64,000 nucleotides of DNA from Micromonospora_E sp048060115 (lineage in GTDB: Bacteria; Actinomycetota; Actinomycetes; Mycobacteriales; Micromonosporaceae), in contig NZ_JBHMIM010000010.1 of the NCBI RefSeq assembly GCF_048060115.1, positions 1 to 64,000 of the forward strand, given 5' to 3'. The position numbers and the translations under genes are program-made. The notes under the pieces are model-generated. The model was not told the origin of the DNA, did not search any database, and saw nothing but the letters and a program-made list of their open reading frames with translations. The stretch's first letter is position 1. Each line of letters begins with the position of its first letter. This document shows positions 1 to 6,752 of this stretch, piece after piece.

Positions 1-98
1 CCCGCATCCACGAACCGACCGTCGACGAAACTGCGCAACAGACCGGGGCCGTCGGCGGCCGGCCGACCGGCGAGCAACTCCGGATGCCACAGCGTCAT
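1..98 (-). CDS. Aldehyde dehydrogenase, N-terminus only (cut by window edge)
   Basis: Thirty-two codons are visible before the window ends. The ATG (96-98) overlaps the TGA of kmo as ATGA, so this is the next gene of the kynurenine operon and probably translationally coupled. The visible residues include LLRSFVDGRFVDA, which matches the first beta-hairpin typical of the aldehyde dehydrogenase superfamily (F-I/V-D/N-G-x-F/W-V). Behind kynurenine 3-monooxygenase and kynureninase, a 2-aminomuconate 6-semialdehyde dehydrogenase for meta-cleavage breakdown of 3-hydroxyanthranilate is the likeliest role, but that specific function is inference; no catalytic residues are in view. Confidence 0.6.
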   Translation of the reverse strand, partial: MTLWHPELLAGRPAADGPGLLRSFVDGRFVDA

Positions 99-1438
99 CG
101 GCGTCCCTTTCGGATGGACCGGGTGACGGCGGCGCTGAGTGCCCCTACCAACAGCGCCGCCGTCCCGGCCACCGCCGCGGCGAGCACCTGGTGCTGCCGG
201 CGGACCCGACGCCTGACTTCGGCGTACGGGGTGGTGGTGAAGGAGACCATTTCGTATCGGGACACGTAGCGTCCCGGCAGTGCCCGTTCCAGGGCGTGTT
301 CGACCTTGCGGAACGTCTGGAACGACGCCGAGGCGACCTTGTCGCGCATCTCGACGAAGTTCGCCAACGCCATCTGGGCGATCGCCTCGGCGTTGGCCTG
401 GCGGCGGGACTGGTACAGCGGCAGCGCCGCCGCCCAGTCGCCGCCGGTGTCGTCGAGGCAGCGGTCCAGTTCGACGACGTCCTCGAAGGCGCAGTTGGCG
501 CCCTGGCCGTAGAACGGCACGATCGCGTGCGCGGCGTCGCCGACCAGCGCCACCCGGCCGTCGACCTGCCACGGGTCGCAGCGCACCGCGCCGAGCAGGC
601 CGACCGGGTTGTGCTGGTAGTCGTCGACCAGGTCCGGTGCCAGCGGCGGTACGTCCGGATAGTGCGTTCGGAAGTGCCGTTCGATCGCCGCCGGGCTGCT
701 CAGCGAGGCGAAACTGGACGTGCCGCCGGTCGGCCAGAACAGGGTGCAGGTGAAGGAGCGGTCCGGGTTCGGCAGGGCGATCATCATCGATGTGCCGCGC
801 GGCCAGATGTGCAGAGCACCGGGGTCGAGGGCGTAGTCGCCGCCGACCGCCGGGATGGTCAGCTCCTTGTAGCCGTAGTCGAGGAAGTCGAGGCTCTCGT
901 CGACCAGGCCGTGGGCGAGCAGTTGGCCGCGTACCGCCGATCCGGCGCCGTCGGCGCCGAGCACGACCTGCGCGTGCGCGCGGACCTTGCCCTGGCCGGT
1001 GTCGAAGGTCGCCTCGCCGGTGTCCGGGTCGAGGCCGACGAGCCGGTGGTCGAAGACGACGGTGACGCCGGGCGCGGCCTCGGCGGCATCGAGCAGGGCG
1101 TTGTTGAGCGCGCCCCGGCTGATCGAGTTGATCGCCCGCTGCCCGTCGGCGCTGTAGGGCTGGAAGTCGAGGTCGCCGTCGACCGGGTGGATCATCCGGC
1201 CGGGCATCGGCAGCGCGTCGGCGAGCACCTGGTCGGCCAGGCCGATGCGGCGCAGCGCGTCCAGGCCGCGTTCGGACAGCGCCAGGTTGATCGACCGGCC
1301 GCGTTCGGCGGTGCCGCGTCGCGGGTCGAGCCGGCGCTCGTAGAGGGTGACCGGCAGGCCCCGGCGGGCCAGGAAGCAGGCGAGCAGGCTGCCGGCCAGG
1401 CCGGCGCCGACCACCGCGACGGGTGCAGGTTCAGACAT
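95..1438 (-). CDS. kmo: Kynurenine 3-monooxygenase
   Basis: 447 residues, the usual length for this FAD enzyme, which uses NADPH and O2 to convert L-kynurenine to 3-hydroxykynurenine. Visible motifs: the Rossmann GAGLAGS near residue 11 with the acidic strand end YERR, the SINLALS segment near residue 50, the VLGADGAGSAVR (DG) motif near residue 160, and GDAAHAIVPFYGQGAN near residue 300, which binds FAD. After residue ~415 a hydrophobic stretch (VLAAAVAGTAALLVGAL) flanked by Arg-rich ends looks like a C-terminal membrane anchor, as known for eukaryotic KMO. Its start overlaps the kynU stop by 8 bp and its stop overlaps the next ATG, so the operon is tightly coupled. Confidence 0.93.
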   Translation of the reverse strand: MSEPAPVAVVGAGLAGSLLACFLARRGLPVTLYERRLDPRRGTAERGRSINLALSERGLDALRRIGLADQVLADALPMPGRMIHPVDGDLDFQPYSADGQRAINSISRGALNNALLDAAEAAPGVTVVFDHRLVGLDPDTGEATFDTGQGKVRAHAQVVLGADGAGSAVRGQLLAHGLVDESLDFLDYGYKELTIPAVGGDYALDPGALHIWPRGTSMMIALPNPDRSFTCTLFWPTGGTSSFASLSSPAAIERHFRTHYPDVPPLAPDLVDDYQHNPVGLLGAVRCDPWQVDGRVALVGDAAHAIVPFYGQGANCAFEDVVELDRCLDDTGGDWAAALPLYQSRRQANAEAIAQMALANFVEMRDKVASASFQTFRKVEHALERALPGRYVSRYEMVSFTTTPYAEVRRRVRRQHQVLAAAVAGTAALLVGALSAAVTRSIRKGRR

Positions 1439-2735
1439 CGTCGCCGCCTTCCGCTGGGAGGGTCGCGGCGAGCGCCCGGGCGGCCCGCCAGCAGTCGTGG
1501 TACGTCGAGTACAGCGGCACCGGGGCCAGCCGGACGATGTCCGGTTCGCGGGCGTCGGCGATCACCCCGTGTTCGTGGCGCAGCCGGGCGGTCAGCGCCT
1601 GCGCCCCCGCCCCGCCGCCGACACGCAGGGACAGTTGGCAGCCGCGGCGGGCCGGATCCCGTGGGGTGACGACGCCGACCGGCCGACCGGACAGGGTCTC
1701 GTCGAGCAGCTGTTCCAGGTAGCCGGTGAGCCGTTCGCTGCGGTCGCGCAGCGCCGGCATGCCGACCTTGTCGAAGATCTGCAACGAGGTACGGACCGGG
1801 CCCATCGCGAAGATCGGCGGGTTGGAGATCTGCCAGGCGTCGACGCTGGCCGGTGGCCGCGACACCGGGGTCATCTCGAAACGGGTGGCCGGCTCGGTGC
1901 TCCACCAGCCTTCGAAGCGGGCCAGGGTCGGGTCGCCGTGGTGGCGTTCGTGCACGTACGCGCCGGCCAGCGCGCCGGGCCCGGAGTTGAGGTACTTGTA
2001 GGAGCACCAGGCGGCGAAGTCGACACCCCAGTCGTGCAGCCGCAGCGGCACGTTGCCGGCGGCGTGCGCCAGGTCCCAGCCGACGATCGCGCCGGCGGCC
2101 CGGCCGGCGGCGGTGATGGTCGGGATGTCGAGCAGTTCGCCGGTCAGGTAGTTGACCCCGCCGAGCAGCACCAACGCCACCCGGTCACCCTCGGTGTGCA
2201 GGTAGTCGACGACGTCGGCGGTGCGCAGGGTGTCCTCGCCGGGGCGGGGCCGCAGCCGGATCACCGTACGGTCGGGGTCGAGGCCGTGGAAGGCGGCCTG
2301 GCTGCGCACCGCGTAGCTGTCCGACGGGAACGCCGAGTCCTCGATGACGATCCGGGTGCGGTCGCCGGCCGGGCGGTAGAACGACACCATCAGCAGGTGC
2401 AGGTTGACCGTCAGCGAGTTCATCACCACGGCCTCGCTGGGCAGGGCGCCGACCAGTCGGGCGGCGGTGTCGGTGAGGAACTCGTGGTACGGCAGCCACG
2501 GCCGACCGGCTTCGAGGTGGCCTTCGACGCCGAGCCGGGCCCAGTCGTCGAGGTCGTCGAGCAGTTCGGCGCGGGTCGCCTTCGGTTGCAGGCCGAGGGA
2601 GTTGCCGGCAAAGTAGGCGACGTCGGGGTGGTCGCCGCCGGTGGCCGGCGGGATGTGGAACAGGTCGCGGTGCCCGGGGTCGGCGGCGTCACGGCGACGG
2701 GCGTCGTCCTCTGTGAACATGTGGCAGCCTCTCAC
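1431..2735 (-). CDS. kynU: Kynureninase
   Basis: 434 residues. This PLP enzyme cleaves kynurenine to anthranilate, or 3-hydroxykynurenine to 3-hydroxyanthranilate, releasing alanine. Family signatures are present: YFAGNSLGLQPK near the N-terminus, the PLP-binding WDLAHAAGN near residue 220, and the Schiff-base lysine in WCSYKYLNSGPGA near residue 245. The C-terminal small domain is complete. It starts with ATG inside the last codons of the tryptophan dioxygenase gene (4-bp overlap) and ends 8 bp inside kmo. With kmo beside it the physiological substrate is probably 3-hydroxykynurenine. Confidence 0.95.
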   Translation of the reverse strand: MRGCHMFTEDDARRRDAADPGHRDLFHIPPATGGDHPDVAYFAGNSLGLQPKATRAELLDDLDDWARLGVEGHLEAGRPWLPYHEFLTDTAARLVGALPSEAVVMNSLTVNLHLLMVSFYRPAGDRTRIVIEDSAFPSDSYAVRSQAAFHGLDPDRTVIRLRPRPGEDTLRTADVVDYLHTEGDRVALVLLGGVNYLTGELLDIPTITAAGRAAGAIVGWDLAHAAGNVPLRLHDWGVDFAAWCSYKYLNSGPGALAGAYVHERHHGDPTLARFEGWWSTEPATRFEMTPVSRPPASVDAWQISNPPIFAMGPVRTSLQIFDKVGMPALRDRSERLTGYLEQLLDETLSGRPVGVVTPRDPARRGCQLSLRVGGGAGAQALTARLRHEHGVIADAREPDIVRLAPVPLYSTYHDCWRAARALAATLPAEGGDDV

Positions 2736-3625
2736 ATGCTGGTCCGGGCGGACCAGATCTCGGGGAACACCACCCGGGCCATGCTGCGTTGCAGCCAGGC
2801 CAGGCCGGCGGAGCCGCCGCTGCCGACCTTGGCACCCATGGTCCGCTGCACCGCCTTGAGATGCTTGTAGCGCCAGTCGCCGAACTGCTCGGCGACCTCG
2901 GTCAGCGCCTCACCGAGCAGCCGCAGATGGTTGTCGGGGGTGTTGGTGCGGTAGATCGCCACCCAGGCGGCCTCGACCGCCGGGTGCGGCTCGTGTTCGG
3001 TGGCGACGTCGCGGGTCAGCAGGTCGGCCGGGATGTCGTGGCCGGCGCGGGCGAGCAGGGCGATCACGTCGTCCCACAGGCTCGGCGCGTGCAGGGTCTG
3101 CTCCAGTTCGGCGTACACCTCGGGTTGGCGGCGGAACGGGCGGATCAGCGACGGCGTCTTGACGCCGAGGGTGAACTCCAGGTGCCGGTACATCGCCGAC
3201 TGGAATCCGGAGCCCTCGCCGAGCAGGTTGCGGAACCGGTTGAAGTCGGCCGGGGTCATCCAACGCAGCGTCTGCCAGGAGGCGTTGAGCCCTTCCAGGT
3301 GCAGGGCGGCGCGGCGTAGCGGGGCGGCCGCCTCCCAGACCTGGTCGGCGCGCAGCAGCCGCTGAGTTTCGCGCAGCTCATGGCGGGTCAGCCCGAAGTA
3401 CAGCTCCATGATCTGGCTGACCATCAGGAAGGACATTTCGCCGGGGTCGTCGCTGAGGGTGCGCTGCAGACTGTGCAGGGTGCTGGCGTGCACGTACGCG
3501 TCGTAGGGCACCCGGTCGCCGAATTCCAGGGTCGGCTCGCCTGCGTTGTCGGCGGCGCGGGCGTCGCGTTCGGCGGCGTCCACCGGCCGGACGGCCGGTG
3601 GGCTGGCCACGTCGGTGCTGGTCAC
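2732..3625 (-). CDS. kynA: Tryptophan 2,3-dioxygenase (distal His replaced by Ser)
   Basis: 297 residues; heme enzyme opening the indole ring of tryptophan to N-formylkynurenine, first step of the operon. Visible: YDAYVHASTLHSLQ near residue 41, the substrate-pocket GFQSAMYRHLE with the conserved Arg, and the heme-ligand region RYKHLKAVQRTMGAKVGSGG near residue 255 with its proximal His. Ungapped alignment of residues 61-90 with the usual family segment (FII-x-HQ-x-x-ELWF) places Ser70 (LMVSQIMELYF) where the distal-pocket His normally sits. GTG start at 3625 is preceded by a strong AGGGAGGG ribosome site. The first gene of the operon, divergent from the AsnC-type regulator. Confidence 0.9.
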   Translation of the reverse strand: MTSTDVASPPAVRPVDAAERDARAADNAGEPTLEFGDRVPYDAYVHASTLHSLQRTLSDDPGEMSFLMVSQIMELYFGLTRHELRETQRLLRADQVWEAAAPLRRAALHLEGLNASWQTLRWMTPADFNRFRNLLGEGSGFQSAMYRHLEFTLGVKTPSLIRPFRRQPEVYAELEQTLHAPSLWDDVIALLARAGHDIPADLLTRDVATEHEPHPAVEAAWVAIYRTNTPDNHLRLLGEALTEVAEQFGDWRYKHLKAVQRTMGAKVGSGGSAGLAWLQRSMARVVFPEIWSARTSM

Positions 3626-3768
3626 GTCGGCTGCCCTCCCTTTGCTGTGTCGCCCATGATTGCCGACCTGCGGTGCGCGGCTGAATACCGGATCAACGGC
3701 GGTACGCGCTTCTGACCTGCCACCTCGTGGCTAGATTGGGGAGATCGGTTTACGAAGGGAAAGTGTCC
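3626..3768. promoter_or_regulatory. Divergent promoter region of the kynurenine operon and its AsnC-type regulator
   Basis: 143 bp separate the two divergent start codons. On the plus strand TTCTGA at about 3711 and TAGATT at about 3732 are spaced 16 bp apart and could serve as -35 and -10 elements. A short inverted repeat, GCCAC-CTC-GTGGC, lies at 3719-3731 between them and is a candidate regulator site. No clear minus-strand -10 could be picked. Ribosome sites are visible on both sides (AGGGAGGG for kynA, GAAGGGAAAG for the regulator). The assignment of individual elements is tentative. Confidence 0.4.
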
Positions 3769-4206
3769 ATGGACGAGATGGATTGGGCGCTGTTGCGCGA
3801 GTTGCAGGCCGATGCCCGACTTTCCTTCAGCGAACTGTCCCGCCGGGTGCACCTGTCGCCACCGGCGGTGGCCGAGCGGGTCCGCCGGCTGGAGGAGTCC
3901 GGGGTGGTCAGCGGCTACCACGCGCACGTCGACCTGACCCGGGCCGGCTGGTCGGTGATCGCGCTGATCCGGATGTCCTGCTACGGGTCGCACTGCATCC
4001 TGCGCGACCCGCAGGTGCCGACCTGGCCGGAGATCCTGGAGATCCACCGGATCACCGGGGACGCCTGCTCGATGCTGAAGGTGGCGGCGGCGTCGATGGA
4101 CGCCTTCGAGGACGTGATCGACCGGCTCGCCCCGTACGGCCAGCCGTCCAGCACGATGGTGCTCTCCACCCCGCTGGGCTGGCGTCCGGTCACCGCCGCC
4201 GACTGA
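3769..4206 (+). CDS. Lrp/AsnC-family transcriptional regulator (KynR-like by position)
   Basis: 145 residues. The start MDEMDWALLRELQADARLS was chosen over an upstream in-frame start at 3727 because GAAGGGAAAG sits just before it and because AsnC proteins begin with this helix. An N-terminal winged helix-turn-helix (residues ~4-55, SFSELSRRVHLSPPAVAERVRRLEESG in two parts) is followed by the RAM-type ligand/oligomerisation domain. Lrp/AsnC regulators called KynR, encoded divergently from kynurenine genes, are known in Pseudomonas and respond to L-kynurenine; the same arrangement here suggests the same job, but the ligand is inferred. Confidence 0.85.
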   Translation: MDEMDWALLRELQADARLSFSELSRRVHLSPPAVAERVRRLEESGVVSGYHAHVDLTRAGWSVIALIRMSCYGSHCILRDPQVPTWPEILEIHRITGDACSMLKVAAASMDAFEDVIDRLAPYGQPSSTMVLSTPLGWRPVTAAD

Positions 4207-4254
4207 CCTTAAGCTCCCCGAGGTGACCACCTCGAAGAAAAGTTGGGAGTTCTC

Positions 4255-5418
4255 GTGACGATTGTTTGGCCCTACGGCGACGGGGTGTGGGTGCCGCTGG
4301 ACCGGGCCCGGCAGCGGACCAGCATCAAGTGGCGGTACTACCCGGCTGACGTGCTGCCGGTGTGGGTGGCCGAGATGGACGTCGACCCGGCCGGACCAGT
4401 CGTCGAGGCGATCGACGCGGCGGTGCGTGCCGGGGACCTCGGGTACGCCACCGGCGCGGGCTACGCCGAGGCGGTCGCCGGGTTCGCGGCGACGCGGTGG
4501 GGCTGGGACGGTCTGGACCCGGCGCGGACGGCGATCGTGCCGGACGTGATGCTCGGTGCGGTCGAGATGCTGAAGCTGGTGACCGGGCCGGGCGACACGG
4601 TGGTGATCAACCCGCCGGTGTACCCGCCGTTCTACGGGTTCCTGCGCAACCTGGGCCGGCCGGTGCGGGAGGCCCCGCTCGGTCCGGACGGCCGGCTGGA
4701 CCTCGACGCGCTGACCGAGGCGTTCACCGCCGCCCGCGCGGACGGGCGCAGCGCGGCGTACCTGCTGTGCAGTCCGCACAACCCGACCGGGACGGTGCAC
4801 ACCGCCGACGAGCTGGCGGCAGTCGCGGAGCTGGCCGGCCGGCACGGCGTGCGGGTGGTGGTCGACGAGATCCACGCACCGATGACCGCCTCCGGTGTGA
4901 CGTTTGTGCCGTACCTGTCGGTGCCCAGCGCCGCCGACGGCCTGTCGCTGATCTCCGGCTCGAAGGGCTGGAACCTGGCCGGCTTGAAGGCCGCCCTCGC
5001 GGTCGCCGGGCCGGCCGCCGCTGCCGACCTGGCCCGACTGCCGGAGGAGGTCGGCCACGGGGTCAACCATCTCGGGGTGATGGCGCACACGGCGGCGTTC
5101 CGCGACGGCGGCGACTGGCTGGACACCGTACGGTCGGCGGTCGACGCGAACCGGCGGCTGCTGGCCGATCTGCTCGCGGACCGGTTGCCCCAGGTCGGGT
5201 ACGCACCCGGTGAGGCGACCTTCCTGGCCTGGTTGGACTGTCGGGCGTTGGGGCTCGGCGACGACCCGGCGGCGGTGTTCCTCGACCGGGGGCGGGTGGC
5301 GCTCAGCGCCGGGCTGGACTTCGGTGCGGGCGGGGCCGGGCACGCCCGGTTCAACCTGGCCGCCGCGCCCGAGACGATCGCCGAGGCGGTGCGCCGGATG
5401 GCTGCCGCCCTCGGCTGA
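4255..5418 (+). CDS. MalY/PatB-type PLP-dependent C-S lyase or aminotransferase
   Basis: 387 residues, fold-type I PLP enzyme. The GTG at 4255 was chosen because AGTTGGGAG lies five bases upstream; an in-frame TTG at 4243 would place the start within that ribosome site. Family marks: RQRTSIKWRYY and VWVAEMDVD at the N-terminus, CSPHNPTG near residue 175, DEIHAPM near 205, and the PLP lysine in SGSKGWNLAGLK near 245. MalY/PatB proteins act as cystathionine beta-lyases or as aminotransferases. It follows the AsnC regulator by 48 bp and could be co-transcribed, which leaves kynurenine transamination as a speculative alternative role. Confidence 0.85.
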   Translation: MTIVWPYGDGVWVPLDRARQRTSIKWRYYPADVLPVWVAEMDVDPAGPVVEAIDAAVRAGDLGYATGAGYAEAVAGFAATRWGWDGLDPARTAIVPDVMLGAVEMLKLVTGPGDTVVINPPVYPPFYGFLRNLGRPVREAPLGPDGRLDLDALTEAFTAARADGRSAAYLLCSPHNPTGTVHTADELAAVAELAGRHGVRVVVDEIHAPMTASGVTFVPYLSVPSAADGLSLISGSKGWNLAGLKAALAVAGPAAAADLARLPEEVGHGVNHLGVMAHTAAFRDGGDWLDTVRSAVDANRRLLADLLADRLPQVGYAPGEATFLAWLDCRALGLGDDPAAVFLDRGRVALSAGLDFGAGGAGHARFNLAAAPETIAEAVRRMAAALG

Positions 5419-5505
5419 CCGTCGCCAGGGCCGCCGGCTCGTTGCCCTGACACCGACGTCAACGTTTAGCGTCACGGTGGGTCCGAGGCTGGCCGGGGAG
5501 GTCAC

Positions 5506-5871
5506 ATGTTGATCGGTGAGCTGGCGCGGCAGGCCGGGACGAGCGCCCGGACGCTGCGCTACTACGAGGCGCAGGGGCTGGTCCGGCCCCGGCGATGCGC
5601 CAACGGCTACCGCGACTACGACGATACGGAGCTGCGGGTGGTCGGCGAGATCCGGTCGTTGCTCGCCGTCGGTTTCGACCTGGAGGACATCCGCCCGTTC
5701 GTGACCTGCCTGCGGGCCGGGAACCCGACCGGCGACGTCTGCCCCGACTCGATCTCGGTGCTGCGGCGCAAGCTGGCCGAGGTCGATGCCGGACTGGCGC
5801 GGTTGGCAGGCGTACGGGAACAGCTGCGGTGCCAACTCGACCGGGCACGGGCGGATTGGCGGCGGCGGTGA
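5506..5871 (+). CDS. MerR-family transcriptional regulator
   Basis: 121 residues. The N-terminal winged helix-turn-helix is clear: LIGELARQAGTSARTLRYYE, then GYRDYDD and the second helix pair ending in GFDLEDIRPF. A dimerisation coiled coil follows (residues ~90-118). Two cysteines, in CLRAGNPTGDVC at residues ~67-78, are spaced as in a MerR subgroup and could sense metal or redox state, though no effector can be named. The TGA overlaps the GTG of the following oxidoreductase as GTGA, so the pair is translationally coupled and the regulator may control it. Confidence 0.88.
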   Translation: MLIGELARQAGTSARTLRYYEAQGLVRPRRCANGYRDYDDTELRVVGEIRSLLAVGFDLEDIRPFVTCLRAGNPTGDVCPDSISVLRRKLAEVDAGLARLAGVREQLRCQLDRARADWRRR

Positions 5872-6734
5872 GGTTCGCGGTCAGTTACAGCACCCCGCTG
5901 CACGGCACCGACCCGGACCGGCTCATCGGGTACGCCCAGCACGCCGAGGCATGCGGGTTCGAAGGGTTGTACGTACCAGAGCATGTGGTGCTGTATCCCG
6001 GTGCGACGGTCGGGGCGGTCGAGATCCCGCCGTCGCTGCCGTACGCGGATCCGTTGGACCTGCTGGCCTTCGTGGCGGCGGCAACCGACCGGCTGCTGCT
6101 CGGCACCGGGGTGCTGCTGCTGCCGTACCACCATCCGGTGGTGCTCGCCAAGCGGCTGGCCACCATCGACGCGCTGGCGAAGGGCCGGATGCGACTGCTG
6201 ACCGTCGGTCTGGGCAGTCTGCCCGGTGAGGCGCGGGCGATCGGTGTCGATTTCCGCTCCCGGGGCCGACGTGCCGACGAGGCGATCGACGTGCTGCGGT
6301 TGTTGTGGGCCGGGGGTGCAGAAGGCGTCTCGTTCCATGGAGAGTTCTTCGACTTCGATCTGATCTGCAGCTTCCCGAAACCGTACGGGTCGATGTCGTT
6401 GCCGATCCACGTCGGCGGATCGAGCCGGGCCGCCGCCCGGCGGGTCGGGCTACGCGGCGACGGCTACTTCCCCGGCGGGATGCTGACCCCGGACGAGCGG
6501 GCGGCGCAGTGGAAGTTGGCGCGATCCGTGGCGGCAGAGGCTGGCCGCGACCCGGCGGCGATCGAGTACACCCGGTGGGGATCGATCGACATGCCGGCGC
6601 AGCGGGTCGCGGCCTTCGCCGAGCAGGGGGTGACCCGTATCGTGGTCGGTAGCGCCGCCGACGATCCGGCTGAGCAGCGGGACGAGCTCACCGAGTTCGC
6701 CGACCGATTCGGTCTCCGCCCGTTGACCGGATGA
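5868..6734 (+). CDS. LLM-class F420/flavin-dependent oxidoreductase
   Basis: 288 residues with the luciferase-like TIM-barrel pattern: AVSYSTPLHGTDP at the start, HAEACGFEGLYVPEHV near residue 25, LLLGTGVLLLPYHHPVVLAKRLATID near 80 (continuous in the protein), RMRLLTVGLGSL and the late IHVGGSSRAAARRVG phosphate-binding loop. The GTG start overlaps the MerR stop, and that coupling fixes the start. The family reduces or oxidises substrates with F420H2 or FMNH2; TIGR03619-type F420-dependent members share this layout, but cofactor and substrate cannot be read from the sequence. Confidence 0.88.
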   Translation: MRFAVSYSTPLHGTDPDRLIGYAQHAEACGFEGLYVPEHVVLYPGATVGAVEIPPSLPYADPLDLLAFVAAATDRLLLGTGVLLLPYHHPVVLAKRLATIDALAKGRMRLLTVGLGSLPGEARAIGVDFRSRGRRADEAIDVLRLLWAGGAEGVSFHGEFFDFDLICSFPKPYGSMSLPIHVGGSSRAAARRVGLRGDGYFPGGMLTPDERAAQWKLARSVAAEAGRDPAAIEYTRWGSIDMPAQRVAAFAEQGVTRIVVGSAADDPAEQRDELTEFADRFGLRPLTG

Positions 6735-6752
6735 CCGACCCATTCAGCACGG

